Assembly (NCBI RefSeq): GCF_002234575.2
Contig: NZ_CP022464.2
Coordinates: forward strand, 3,720,001-3,784,000
Source of the DNA: Enterocloster bolteae
GTDB lineage: Bacteria > Bacillota > Clostridia > Lachnospirales > Lachnospiraceae
Reading direction: 5' to 3'
Length of the DNA stretch: 64,000 nucleotides
The notes under the pieces were generated by a model. That model had not been told where the DNA came from. It ran no database searches and worked only from the letters and a program-made list of their open reading frames with translations. Shown here piece after piece: positions 16,606-24,320 of this stretch. Within the stretch, counting starts at the first letter, position 1; every line of letters starts with the position of its first letter. The translations under genes were made by a program, and so were the position numbers.

Positions 16606-17371
16606 ACTGAAGCACATCAATAAATACTACAATGCCGGTACAGTCAATGAAATGTGCCTGTTCGAGGACTTCAGCCTGACCATAAAGGACCATCAGTTTG
16701 TGTCCGTGGTGGGAAGCAACGGCTCCGGCAAAACCTCCCTCTTAAACATCATCTGCGGCAGCATTCCTCTGGATGAGGGACGAATCATAATCAGCGGAAA
16801 GGACATCACCCGGATTCCTGAATACAAGCGCCAGCGCCGCATTGGGCGGGTTTATCAGAATCCGGCCATGGGCACCTGTCCGACCATGACCATACTGGAA
16901 AACATGTCCCTGGCAGACAATAAGGGAAAGGCCTTTAACCTCAGGCCGGGAACCAACCGGCAGAGACTGGAGTATTACCGCGAATCCCTCCGCTCCCTGG
17001 GGCTGGGACTGGAGGATAAGATGGATGTGAAGGTGGGAGTCCTTTCCGGCGGCCAGCGCCAGGCCATGGCCCTTCTCATGTCCACCATGACTCCCATTGA
17101 ATTCCTGATTTTAGATGAACACACAGCTGCCCTGGACCCCAAGACTGCCGAGACCATCATGGAGCTGACCGGAAAGATTGTAAAGGAAAAAAATCTGACC
17201 ACTATCATGGTTACCCACAATCTGCGCTATGCGGTAGAATATGGGGACCGCCTCCTGATGATGCACCAGGGCCGCGCCGTGGTAGACAAAGAGGCCGGGG
17301 AAAAGCAGGCGCTCTGCATTGACGACATTCTGGAAAAATTCAATGAAATCAGCATTGAATGCGGCAATTAA
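16598..17371 (+). CDS. trpZ: ABC transporter ATP-binding protein, probable tryptophan uptake
   Basis: 257 residues, a single nucleotide-binding domain. Walker A is VGSNGSGKTSLLN, the Q-loop includes RVYQNPAMGTCP, the signature is LSGGQRQAMALLM, Walker B is LILDEHTAALDP, and the switch His lies in MVTHNLRYA. It powers uptake through the overlapping permease. Last gene of the T-box controlled operon and followed by a strong terminator. Confidence 0.9.
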   Translation: MLELKHINKYYNAGTVNEMCLFEDFSLTIKDHQFVSVVGSNGSGKTSLLNIICGSIPLDEGRIIISGKDITRIPEYKRQRRIGRVYQNPAMGTCPTMTILENMSLADNKGKAFNLRPGTNRQRLEYYRESLRSLGLGLEDKMDVKVGVLSGGQRQAMALLMSTMTPIEFLILDEHTAALDPKTAETIMELTGKIVKEKNLTTIMVTHNLRYAVEYGDRLLMMHQGRAVVDKEAGEKQALCIDDILEKFNEISIECGN

Positions 17372-17389
17372 ATTAAAAAGCAGACTGAA

Positions 17390-17440
17390 AGAGGACCCCA
17401 AACCGCAGGACAGCGGTTTCCGGGTCCTCTTCTGTTTTCT
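17390..17440 (+). terminator. Terminator of the trpXYZ operon
   Basis: AGAGGACCC and GGGTCCTCT enclose an inner stem (AACCGC/GCGGTT), followed by a T-rich stretch; on the minus strand an A-rich flank makes it usable for the convergent XRE gene too. Confidence 0.85.
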
Positions 17441-17441
17441 T

Positions 17442-17801
17442 TTATTCCTGCTCCTTAAAATACTTTTTCCGGTACCGTATGGACCGCTTCAGCGCCTGGA
17501 CCATATCAGCCATAATCCGAATCTCCACCTCGTCGCAGTCATCCACAGCCTCCATAACCGCATTTTTAAAAATGTGCTTTCCATATCGTATGTTATCACA
17601 AAGCAGCACATCCGGAGTAATCTCCAGGGCATTGGCTATGGCAATCAGGGATTTAAGGCTCACCTGGGTACTTCCTGTTTCCACATTGGAAATATGGGGA
17701 TTGGATAATCCCGTAAGCTCCGCCAGTTTTTCCTGGGTCATTTCTCTTTGTATTCTCTGTATCTTGATTCGTTTTCCTATTGCCTTATAGTCCAGTTCCA
17801 T
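17442..17801 (-). CDS. XRE-family transcriptional regulator
   Basis: 119 residues. Residues 8-65 are a helix-turn-helix of the Cro/C1 type (IKIQRIQREMTQEKLAELTG, then SNPHISNVETG, then LIAIANALEITPDVLL). The remaining half is charged and helical with no recognised ligand domain. Its target is unknown; it lies divergent from the PAS-PAS-GGDEF cyclase with a 249-base AT-rich spacer, so autoregulation or control of that cyclase is possible. It ends at the trpXYZ terminator. Confidence 0.88.
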   Translation of the reverse strand: MELDYKAIGKRIKIQRIQREMTQEKLAELTGLSNPHISNVETGSTQVSLKSLIAIANALEITPDVLLCDNIRYGKHIFKNAVMEAVDDCDEVEIRIMADMVQALKRSIRYRKKYFKEQE

Positions 17802-18050
17802 ATTGTATATACAACTTCCTCTGCTTATTATTTACTTGACTATTGTAATCTTTGTATTAGTATATTATAATAAACTGGTCATTTTATACTTTGTAATGCA
17901 ATACTAAAAACTCCTTTTATTTACAGCTAATAGGGAGGAAGTACAGCCGTTCGGTAATAGGTATTAAGTAATCAAAAAGAGTGTTGAAATATTGTAATTC
18001 ACTTTTTCTCTGCCTTTTATGGACGTCTTTCATACAGGGGGGTTATTCAT
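17802..18050. other. Divergent AT-rich intergenic region between XRE regulator and GGDEF gene
   Basis: Contains several overlapping TATAAT/TATATT-like elements and a TTGACT near 17836, but no promoter with ideal spacing could be singled out. No riboswitch core was recognised. The GGDEF gene has a strong AGGGGGG ribosome site just before 18051. Confidence 0.4.
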
Positions 18051-19355
18051 ATGGTTGAAACCAAGAAAACATTGCGCCGGGAAGCCGTTACAGGGGGTAT
18101 CTTTGAATGCAGATATGATAAATCCCTGACCCTGACGCAGGCAGACAACAGTCTGTTCCGGCTGCTGGGCATGAACGCAGGCAGTCTTAAGTCAGGTACT
18201 CCCATCTCCTTTCTGGACCGGATATGCGCGGAAGACCGCCCGATTTTCCTGGAAAAAATACAGTACCAGCTGTCCCGCAGCCGTGTATTCATGTCTGAGC
18301 TGCACATTGTGACCAGTGAAGGACAGCTGCGGTGGATTCATGTATGCGGGGAGCTCCTTAACGCGGAACAGGAAATTCCCTGCCTCCACTGTATCTTCCA
18401 TGATGTGACAGATGCCAGGGACAGACAGGAACGGCTTGCCATAGAAAGCCAGATCTACGACATCATATTATCCCAGACCCAGGATATCATATTTGAATTG
18501 GACTGTCTTACCCGGGATATCTACTATTCTCCCACCTTTGAGAAGAAATTCGGTTACCAGATTCCAGTCAAGGGATTCCCTGACTCTATGTTTGCCACTG
18601 ACATCATCCATGAGAAGGACAAGATACTTCTTCGACGCTGTTTTCAGTCCATCCTGGCAGGCCAGAACCAGATGCAGTGCGAATACCGTTTAAAGCACAG
18701 GAACGGCCGTTATCTCTGGGTCAGCGTGAATGCCACGGCCATCCGGGATTTAAGGGGCCGGCTCCTCAAAATCGTTGGCATCATCTCGGATATCAATGAG
18801 CAGAAGGAGGAGATACTCCGGGCAAAAAAGGACGCCCTGCTGGATCCCCTTACCAGCCTTCTAAACCGCAGGGAATGCATCCGGCGGATCGAAGCCTACA
18901 CAAGGACCGAGGAAGAGATGGGAGCGCTGATTCTGATTGACATAGATAATTTCAAGTCCATCAATGATACAAACGGCCATCTTTTCGGTGACAAGGTCCT
19001 GGTGGACCTGGCCGCGGCCCTCCGTTTGGCCTTCCGCAGAAATGATATCACAGCGCGGATTGGAGGCGATGAATTCATTGCATTCATGCCTCACATACAT
19101 GTCCGCGGGGATGTGGTGCCCAAGCTTGAAACCATTCTCTATTCCCTGTCCCGGTGCGCAGAGACGGACGGGAAGGCAGATGCTGCACCGGAGTCAGACA
19201 GCGCGGTTACCTTCAGCATCGGGGTCAGCTTTTATCCTGATCATGGAAGGGATTTTTCCTCCCTCTATGAAAAGGCTGACGCAGCCATGTACCACGCCAA
19301 ACGAAGAGGTAAAAACCAATATTACATATATAAGGAAGATGCACCGGAGGCATAA
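18051..19355 (+). CDS. PAS-PAS-GGDEF diguanylate cyclase
   Basis: 434 residues, no membrane segment. Two PAS folds (about 10-125 and 135-255) each end in the typical PAC segment (W-I-H-V-C-G...HDVTDARDRQ and YRLKHRNGRYLWVSVNATAI...GIISDINEQKEE). A GGDEF domain follows (about 262-430) with intact GGDEF at 338-342 and the inhibitory site RRND at 329-332, five residues upstream, so a feedback-controlled active cyclase is expected. The PAS ligand is unknown. Monocistronic, ending at a strong bidirectional terminator shared with the lipoprotein gene. Confidence 0.9.
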   Translation: MVETKKTLRREAVTGGIFECRYDKSLTLTQADNSLFRLLGMNAGSLKSGTPISFLDRICAEDRPIFLEKIQYQLSRSRVFMSELHIVTSEGQLRWIHVCGELLNAEQEIPCLHCIFHDVTDARDRQERLAIESQIYDIILSQTQDIIFELDCLTRDIYYSPTFEKKFGYQIPVKGFPDSMFATDIIHEKDKILLRRCFQSILAGQNQMQCEYRLKHRNGRYLWVSVNATAIRDLRGRLLKIVGIISDINEQKEEILRAKKDALLDPLTSLLNRRECIRRIEAYTRTEEEMGALILIDIDNFKSINDTNGHLFGDKVLVDLAAALRLAFRRNDITARIGGDEFIAFMPHIHVRGDVVPKLETILYSLSRCAETDGKADAAPESDSAVTFSIGVSFYPDHGRDFSSLYEKADAAMYHAKRRGKNQYYIYKEDAPEA

Positions 19356-19400
19356 GATTCCTGACCTGCCGGGAATAAAGTTGATGGGCGCACCCTAAAA

Positions 19401-19445
19401 GGGCTGATATCCGGCTTAGTTCATGCCGGATATCAGCCCTTCTCC
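19401..19445. terminator. Bidirectional terminator between GGDEF and lipoprotein genes
   Basis: 15-bp perfect stem GGGCTGATATCCGGC / GCCGGATATCAGCCC with a 9-base loop, flanked by TTCTCCT on the plus strand and TTTTAGGG on the minus strand. Confidence 0.85.
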
Positions 19446-19476
19446 TGTCCTGCAAAATCCCTTGTCAGGATTCCGA

Positions 19477-20193
19477 TTATTCTGCAAATAACATAATCTT
19501 GGAAGCTGTGTTCTCATCATCTGACCAGACCACACATTTCTTTCCCTGTGTCAGGTCATCCAGAGTCACGATGTTTCTGGTGAGATACGGGAAGATGTTG
19601 CAGTCCTCTGCCAGTGTGAACTCGGTTCCGTCCGCAGCTGTCAGCACGGATTTGGATGTGCCTGCATCCGTAACCATGGACTTGACCTCCACATAATCAG
19701 GCGCCTTGGCGTCTGCCGGAAGGTTGGTGAAAATCATGACCGCATTGGTCATAGGCGGAAGGCTCATGGTCATGGCCGGCCCTATGTAGGCATAAATGGT
19801 ATCCCCGTCTTTCACATCCTCCAGAGCTACCGGGAGACCTGTCATGGCGTCCAGGATATAAGTCATATCGTCAGCCACATTCAGGATGATTTCACCGCTG
19901 GTGCTCATGCCCGACTGATTGTCAATGGAAAGCCTGCCGTCCTCCATCTTTGTCACAGGCCCGTAAATCCGGACGGACTGTGGAACCTCGGGCTGGCTCT
20001 CTTCCATGCTCTCAATGGCTCCGGTCACCGACTCCACTACGGTGGTGTCACTCACGGTGGTCTCTTCTGTATTCTCTTCTGCTGTCACGGAGCTGCCGGA
20101 CATTGTCTCGGCGTTGGCACCGGCTGAGCACCCTGCTGCTCCCAGGGCAATGGCTGCACAGATTCCTACTGCATATAAATGATATTTTCTCAA
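19477..20193 (-). CDS. Hypothetical lipoprotein
   Basis: 238 residues from a TTG start placed 8 bases after AAGGAGA; a longer frame upstream lacks a ribosome site. A lipoprotein signal peptide ends at LGAAGC (C22), then a Thr/Glu-rich linker (25-70), then a mostly beta domain of about 165 residues with no family I recognise (segments RIYGPVTKMEDGRLSIDNQS, YAYIGPAMTMSLPP, FTLAEDCNIFPYLTRNIVTL). The pattern suggests repeated OB- or beta-barrel-like strands but this is only an impression. Surface-exposed, function unknown; not co-directional with any neighbour. Confidence 0.72.
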   Translation of the reverse strand: MRKYHLYAVGICAAIALGAAGCSAGANAETMSGSSVTAEENTEETTVSDTTVVESVTGAIESMEESQPEVPQSVRIYGPVTKMEDGRLSIDNQSGMSTSGEIILNVADDMTYILDAMTGLPVALEDVKDGDTIYAYIGPAMTMSLPPMTNAVMIFTNLPADAKAPDYVEVKSMVTDAGTSKSVLTAADGTEFTLAEDCNIFPYLTRNIVTLDDLTQGKKCVVWSDDENTASKIMLFAE

Positions 20194-20379
20194 TATAATC
20201 TTCTCCTTTTCATCTGCCTCCCGGGAAGCCGTGGGCCTGCCGGAGGCACTTGTTATGTCTGTATGAGAAGTATATATCATTTACTGTCCATATCCAATAA
20301 AGTATTTCTTAAGAATTCTGAATTTAGAATGAACCTTACGACAAATGTTACAAAATGTTTACACAAATACGGTCTGCCT

Positions 20380-21414
20380 TTACCGGGCCATCTCGCTCTG
20401 AGGTCCTGCCTGATTGTGGGCATGGATGATGGTCTCGATTTCTTCCAGGTTGGAAGACGGCAGGTCTCCGGGAATGGTGTTCTTGACAGCAGCCGTGGCA
20501 TTGCCGAAGGCAACGGCCCTGGCACAGTCACCGTCTGTACTGAGCAGCCCGTAAAGCGCTCCGGATATATAGGCGTCGCCGCTGCCGATCCGGTCCACCA
20601 CCTCAATATCCCGGTACGGCTCCTCCTCATAGTACTCATCCCTGGCTGCATCGTATATCACAGAGCCAAAGGTATGCCGCTTGGGGCTGTGGACGATTCT
20701 CTGGGTGGAGGCCACAATGGAGATAGGGAATTCCTCGGTGAAGCTCTTCATCATCTCCCTGGCAGTGCCTGTCTTTAAAAAGGTGAGCCTGGCAGTGTCC
20801 TCGGAACAGAAGAAAATGTCCACATAGGGAAGGATTCTCAGGATACACTCCCTGGCCTGGTCCCCTGTCCACAGATTTCCCCTGAAGTTAACATCAAAGG
20901 ATACCAGGGTACCTGCTGCTTTGAACCGCTTAATCATCTCTATGGTGGTCTCGCGGATATCCTCGTTCAGGGCCAGGGTGATGCCTGTGGTGTGGAAACA
21001 TTTGGAAGCCGTGTACACCTCCTCCGGTATCTCGTCAATATCCAGGGAGAAAAAAGAGCTGTGGTTGCGGTCGTAAATCACTTTCGGCTTTCTGGGATAA
21101 GCGCCGTTCTCATAATAGTAAATGCCGACCCTGGCTGCGGGGGACTGGTCATACATAAAGAAATCATCGCTGACCCCGAAGGAACGAATCTTGCCTTTCA
21201 TGAAGCTTCCTATATCATGGGCCGGAAGCTTGGATATAACGCCTGTGTGAAGACCCAGAAGAGCCGCGCCCACTGCCACATTCAGCTCTGCGCCTCCCAC
21301 CTGCTTGACAAAGGTATCGCCTCTGGACAGACGCTCGTTATCCGGGGGCGACAGCCGAAGAAGCACCTGTCCTAATGTAAGAAGGTCAAAATTCCTGCCG
21401 TTTGTTTCTACCAT
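20380..21414 (-). CDS. PfkB-family sugar kinase, second 2-keto-3-deoxygluconate kinase-like protein
   Basis: 344 residues, starting at the ATG 6 bases after AAGGAGA. PfkB signature one is GGAELNVAVGAALLG; signature two with the catalytic Asp is DRIGSGDAYISGALYG near the C-terminus. It resembles KdgK in length and in the ATP site but is clearly diverged from the neighbouring kdgK (for example GSGD against GGGD). The substrate may be 2-keto-3-deoxygluconate or another keto-deoxy sugar acid. A terminator separates it from kdgK upstream, so it may be expressed at a lower or separate level. Confidence 0.82.
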   Translation of the reverse strand: MVETNGRNFDLLTLGQVLLRLSPPDNERLSRGDTFVKQVGGAELNVAVGAALLGLHTGVISKLPAHDIGSFMKGKIRSFGVSDDFFMYDQSPAARVGIYYYENGAYPRKPKVIYDRNHSSFFSLDIDEIPEEVYTASKCFHTTGITLALNEDIRETTIEMIKRFKAAGTLVSFDVNFRGNLWTGDQARECILRILPYVDIFFCSEDTARLTFLKTGTAREMMKSFTEEFPISIVASTQRIVHSPKRHTFGSVIYDAARDEYYEEEPYRDIEVVDRIGSGDAYISGALYGLLSTDGDCARAVAFGNATAAVKNTIPGDLPSSNLEEIETIIHAHNQAGPQSEMAR

Positions 21415-21439
21415 ATCATATCTCCTTTTCAAATAAAAA

Positions 21440-21463
21440 CATATAAGAAACCATATAAGAAAC
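21440..21463. repeat. Perfect 12-bp tandem duplication
   Basis: CATATAAGAAAC twice in tandem, in the leader of the second PfkB kinase, just after the upstream terminator stem. Confidence 0.95.
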
Positions 21464-21491
21464 GGCTAATACCTCTGAAAGGATTAGCCGT
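21462..21491 (-). terminator. Terminator after kdgK
   Basis: Minus-strand stem ACGGCTAAT / ATTAGCCGT with a 12-base loop, followed by TTTCTTATATGG; the weak T run suggests partial readthrough into the second kinase. Confidence 0.65.
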
Positions 21492-21521
21492 CTCTGATTG
21501 TCTGATTGTCAATATCCTGAT

Positions 21522-22553
21522 TTATCTCTGAACACGGCCTGAACCGTCGCCGCCGGCCAGATTCTCAACATCAGCCCTGGTTACCAGGTTGAAGTCGCCT
21601 GGAATGGTGTGCTTTAATGCGGATGCAGCTACTGCATACTCCAGGGCCGCCTTCATATCCTTGCCATCCACCAGACCGCAGATCAGGCCTGCTGCAAAGG
21701 AATCGCCGCCGCCTACACGGTCAACGATAGGTGTGATGTGGTACTTTCTGGAGTGGTAGAACTCACGTGTCTTTCCATCCATGATGCAGGCAGACCAGCC
21801 GTTATCGGAAGCGCTGTGGCTCTCGCGCAGGGAGCTGATGATATACTTGAAGCCGAACTTATCAGCCATCTGGTTGAAGATGTCAACGTATCCTGCCAGT
21901 TCCAGCTCGCCGGAGGTAACATCGGTGTTGCCCGGCTTAAAGCCCAGAACCTTCTCTGCATCTTCTTCATTGCCGATGCAGACATCAACGTACTGCATCA
22001 GGTTGGTCATGACCTTCTGAGCCTTCTCAGAGGACCACAGTTTCTTACGGAAGTTTAAGTCAACGGACACTGTAACGTTGTGTGCCTTGGCTGCCTTTAA
22101 CGCTGCCTCGGTGAGCTCGATGGCCGCATCGCTGACAGCTGGTGTGATTCCGGTAAAGTGGAACCAGTCAGCATCTGCAAAAATCTCGTCAAAGTTGAAC
22201 TGATCCGCAGTTGCAGTGGAGATGGAGCTGTGGGCACGGTCATAGACCACGTTGGAAGCTCTCATGGCAGAGCCTGTCTCCAGGAAGTAGATGCCCAGTC
22301 TCTCGCCGCTTCTGGCAATGTGCTTTGTACCTACATTATACTTTCTCAGTGCAGCCACTGCGCACTCGCCAATGGGATTAGCCGGAACTGCAGTAATGAA
22401 TTCAGCTTCATGGCCGTAGTTTGCAAGGGAAACTGCCACATTTGCCTCGCCGCCGCCGTAATTGATGTCAAACTCGTCTGCCTGGATGAACTTCTCATTG
22501 TTTGGGGTAGATAATCTTAACATGATTTCGCCCATGGTAACAATCTTTGCCAT
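21522..22553 (-). CDS. kdgK: 2-keto-3-deoxygluconate kinase
   Basis: 343 residues of the PfkB/ribokinase family. It has GGGEANVAVSLANYG near residue 33, DLNFRKKLW, NEEDAEKVLG and the catalytic segment DRVGGGDSFAAGLICG. KdgK phosphorylates 2-keto-3-deoxygluconate to KDPG, the substrate of the aldolase encoded just upstream, and it lies 77 bases after eda on the same strand. AAGGAG precedes the ATG. Assignment rests on both sequence and context. Confidence 0.9.
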   Translation of the reverse strand: MAKIVTMGEIMLRLSTPNNEKFIQADEFDINYGGGEANVAVSLANYGHEAEFITAVPANPIGECAVAALRKYNVGTKHIARSGERLGIYFLETGSAMRASNVVYDRAHSSISTATADQFNFDEIFADADWFHFTGITPAVSDAAIELTEAALKAAKAHNVTVSVDLNFRKKLWSSEKAQKVMTNLMQYVDVCIGNEEDAEKVLGFKPGNTDVTSGELELAGYVDIFNQMADKFGFKYIISSLRESHSASDNGWSACIMDGKTREFYHSRKYHITPIVDRVGGGDSFAAGLICGLVDGKDMKAALEYAVAASALKHTIPGDFNLVTRADVENLAGGDGSGRVQR

Positions 22554-22630
22554 TGTATGATTCTCCTTTAATCTCTTCTTATAATCTCTTTTTAATTATA
22601 TTTGGAATGATGCTTACTGTAAGGTATCAT

Positions 22631-23281
22631 CTATGCCCTTGCCGCTGCAACAGCTGCCACGAACTCCTGAGCCTTAGCTGTAACGGCTGCAAAATCGCCT
22701 GTCTTGGCGCCCTTTGTCAGGCTGCTTCCTGTTCCCACTGCGTAAGCGCCGGCCTTGATCCACTTGTCAACATTATCCACGTCTACGCCGCCGGACGGCA
22801 TGAACTCGCCCTGTGGAAGGGGGCCCTTGAAGGAGCTGATGGCTGCTGGTCCCACGATGTTGCCTGGGAAAATCTTAATGATATCACAGCCGGCTTCCAT
22901 AGCGGTAATGGCCTCGGATGGAGTCATAACGCCTGGCAGCATGGGCACTCTGTAACGGTTGCACAGACGGATGGTGTCCACGTTCAGGCCCGGGCTTACG
23001 ATGTAGTTAGCTCCGGCCAGGATGCAGGCCCTTGCGGTCTCAGGATCCAGTACGGTACCGGCGCCAATTACAATCTTGTCATTGCCTTTATACTTCTCAG
23101 CCATCAGTTTGATGAAGCCAACCGGATCTCCGTCATCCATGGTCATGGTAAGCTCGATGAAATTGATGCCGCCTGCGATAATGGCGTCAACTACCTTCTC
23201 ACCCTGCTCATAGTTCTTTGCGCGAACAACAGCAACCAGACAGTCTTCTTTCATTCTTGCTAAAACTTGTTCTTTCTTCAT
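22631..23281 (-). CDS. eda: 2-dehydro-3-deoxy-phosphogluconate (KDPG) aldolase
   Basis: 216 residues from the second of two close ATGs, chosen for 8-base spacing from AAGGAG. TIM-barrel class I aldolase: VAVVRAKNYEQG, the catalytic Glu in INFIELTMTM, IGAGTVLDPETARACILAGA, FIVSPG-like YIVSPGLN, and IIKIFPGNIVGPA with the Schiff-base Lys; PSGGVDVDNV closes the phosphate site. It splits KDPG into pyruvate and glyceraldehyde 3-phosphate. A strong promoter and a palindromic operator lie upstream, downstream of the IclR regulator gene. Confidence 0.93.
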   Translation of the reverse strand: MKKEQVLARMKEDCLVAVVRAKNYEQGEKVVDAIIAGGINFIELTMTMDDGDPVGFIKLMAEKYKGNDKIVIGAGTVLDPETARACILAGANYIVSPGLNVDTIRLCNRYRVPMLPGVMTPSEAITAMEAGCDIIKIFPGNIVGPAAISSFKGPLPQGEFMPSGGVDVDNVDKWIKAGAYAVGTGSSLTKGAKTGDFAAVTAKAQEFVAAVAAARA

Positions 23282-23302
23282 CTTCATTCTCCTTCTCTTT
23301 AA

Positions 23303-23318
23303 ATTCGCATATGCGAAT
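23303..23318. promoter_or_regulatory. Perfect palindromic operator upstream of eda-kdgK
   Basis: ATTCGCATATGCGAAT, a 16-bp perfect inverted repeat between the promoter and the eda ribosome site. Related CGTATATAC half-elements lie in the leader of the IclR gene, so the IclR protein is the likely binder; this is inference. Confidence 0.65.
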
Positions 23319-23348
23319 CACTTTCATAATTACGATTTGTATACCTAA

Positions 23349-23377
23349 ATTCTAATCGCTGTCACATGATTTGTCAA
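23349..23377 (-). promoter_or_regulatory. Promoter of eda-kdgK
   Basis: Minus strand -35 TTGACA, exactly 17-base spacer, -10 TAGAAT. The 16-bp palindrome at 23303-23318 lies about 30 bases downstream of the -10. Confidence 0.85.
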
Positions 23378-23410
23378 CAGCAAAACAGGTAAAAATATAA
23401 GTTTATTTTC

Positions 23411-24172
23411 CTATGCATGCCCGATGTAACCCAACAGCCGTGACAGCTGGGCTCCCTTATCGCTTACCAGGCGTCCCAGGGCGTCATAATCCTCGGTGGG
23501 TTTATACAGGCTGGAGACGCTGATGGCTCCCATCACATTACCATCCTGCCCAAATACGGGAGCTCCTACGCATTCCATGTGCTCTTCCAGCTCCCTGGCG
23601 TCAAAGGCATATCCCTTTTCACGCACCGATTTAAGTTCCCTCTCAAATTCTTCCCTGGTGCAGATGGTTCTATCCGTGTGCTTCTTAAAGCTGATGCGTG
23701 ACAATACGCCGTCCCGGTCCTCATCCTCCGTGTAGGCCATGATTGCCTTGCCGAGGGATGTGCAGTAAATGGGATTTTTTGTTCCCACAGTGGCCGTGGT
23801 GATGATGGGATTCTCTGGTTCAAACTTGCAGATATACACAATGGAATCATCTGAGCGTATCCCGAAGAACACGGTTTTCCCCACCTCCCTGGAAAATGCC
23901 TTGAGCACCGGGTCAATGGTGCTTATAAAGTCCAGATTATTTGTATAGTTAATTCCAATCCGGTAGGCTGTCAGGCCGATGGTATATCTCTGCTTCTGTT
24001 CCCTTGCCACATGAATCATACCGGTCTGCACCAGTGTGGTCACGATATCGTAAGCGCTGGTCTTAGGCATGTCCAGCCTTGCACATATCTCATCCAGGGT
24101 AATGCCGTCCGGTTTTTTTGACACCAGCTTTAATATTTCTACGGTGCGCAGCGTGGTTCTGTTTAGTTTCAT
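23411..24172 (-). CDS. IclR-family transcriptional regulator (KdgR-like)
   Basis: 253 residues from the ATG after GGGAGG; a longer frame begins inside the operator region. Residues 5-60 are the IclR winged helix (TTLRTVEILKLVSKK, then GITLDEICARLDMPKTSAYDI). The C-terminal effector domain (about 80-250) includes GKTVFFGIRSDDSIVYICK, YCTSLGKAIMAYT, and ECVGAPVFGQDGNVMGAISVS. Lying between uxaA and eda-kdgK, it probably senses 2-keto-3-deoxygluconate or its phosphate and represses these genes, like enterobacterial KdgR. Own promoter with inverted repeats over the start suggests autoregulation. Confidence 0.88.
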   Translation of the reverse strand: MKLNRTTLRTVEILKLVSKKPDGITLDEICARLDMPKTSAYDIVTTLVQTGMIHVAREQKQRYTIGLTAYRIGINYTNNLDFISTIDPVLKAFSREVGKTVFFGIRSDDSIVYICKFEPENPIITTATVGTKNPIYCTSLGKAIMAYTEDEDRDGVLSRISFKKHTDRTICTREEFERELKSVREKGYAFDARELEEHMECVGAPVFGQDGNVMGAISVSSLYKPTEDYDALGRLVSDKGAQLSRLLGYIGHA

Positions 24173-24191
24173 GGACACCTCCCGCTCAATT

Positions 24192-24232
24192 ATTCGTATA
24201 TACATCTTTTATCCGTATATACGATATCTGTT
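24192..24232. promoter_or_regulatory. Paired palindromic half-elements in the IclR gene leader
   Basis: CGTATATAC at 24195-24203 and its reverse arrangement GTATATACG about 20 bases away form a large inverted repeat at the start of the IclR transcript. The core resembles the TCGCATATGCGA operator upstream of eda. Confidence 0.55.
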
Positions 24233-24236
24233 ATTC

Positions 24237-24265
24237 AGTATACCTCAGTCCGCCAGGAGATGCAA
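24237..24265 (-). promoter_or_regulatory. Promoter of the IclR regulator
   Basis: Minus strand -35 TTGCAT, 17-base spacer, -10 TATACT, with the inverted repeat over the expected transcription start. Confidence 0.75.
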
Positions 24266-24279
24266 GAAGAAATTACAAT

Positions 24280-24309
24280 TAATACTGCCATAAATAATAC
24301 TGCCATAAA
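24280..24309. repeat. Perfect 15-bp tandem duplication
   Basis: TAATACTGCCATAAA twice in tandem between the uxaA stop and the IclR promoter. Confidence 0.95.
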
Positions 24310-24320
24310 AACCGTTTTTT

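Noticed and set aside
17802..18050. Possible c-di-GMP or other riboswitch before the PAS-PAS-GGDEF gene
   Set aside because: No conserved GEMM core or other aptamer signature could be recognised in this AT-rich spacer.
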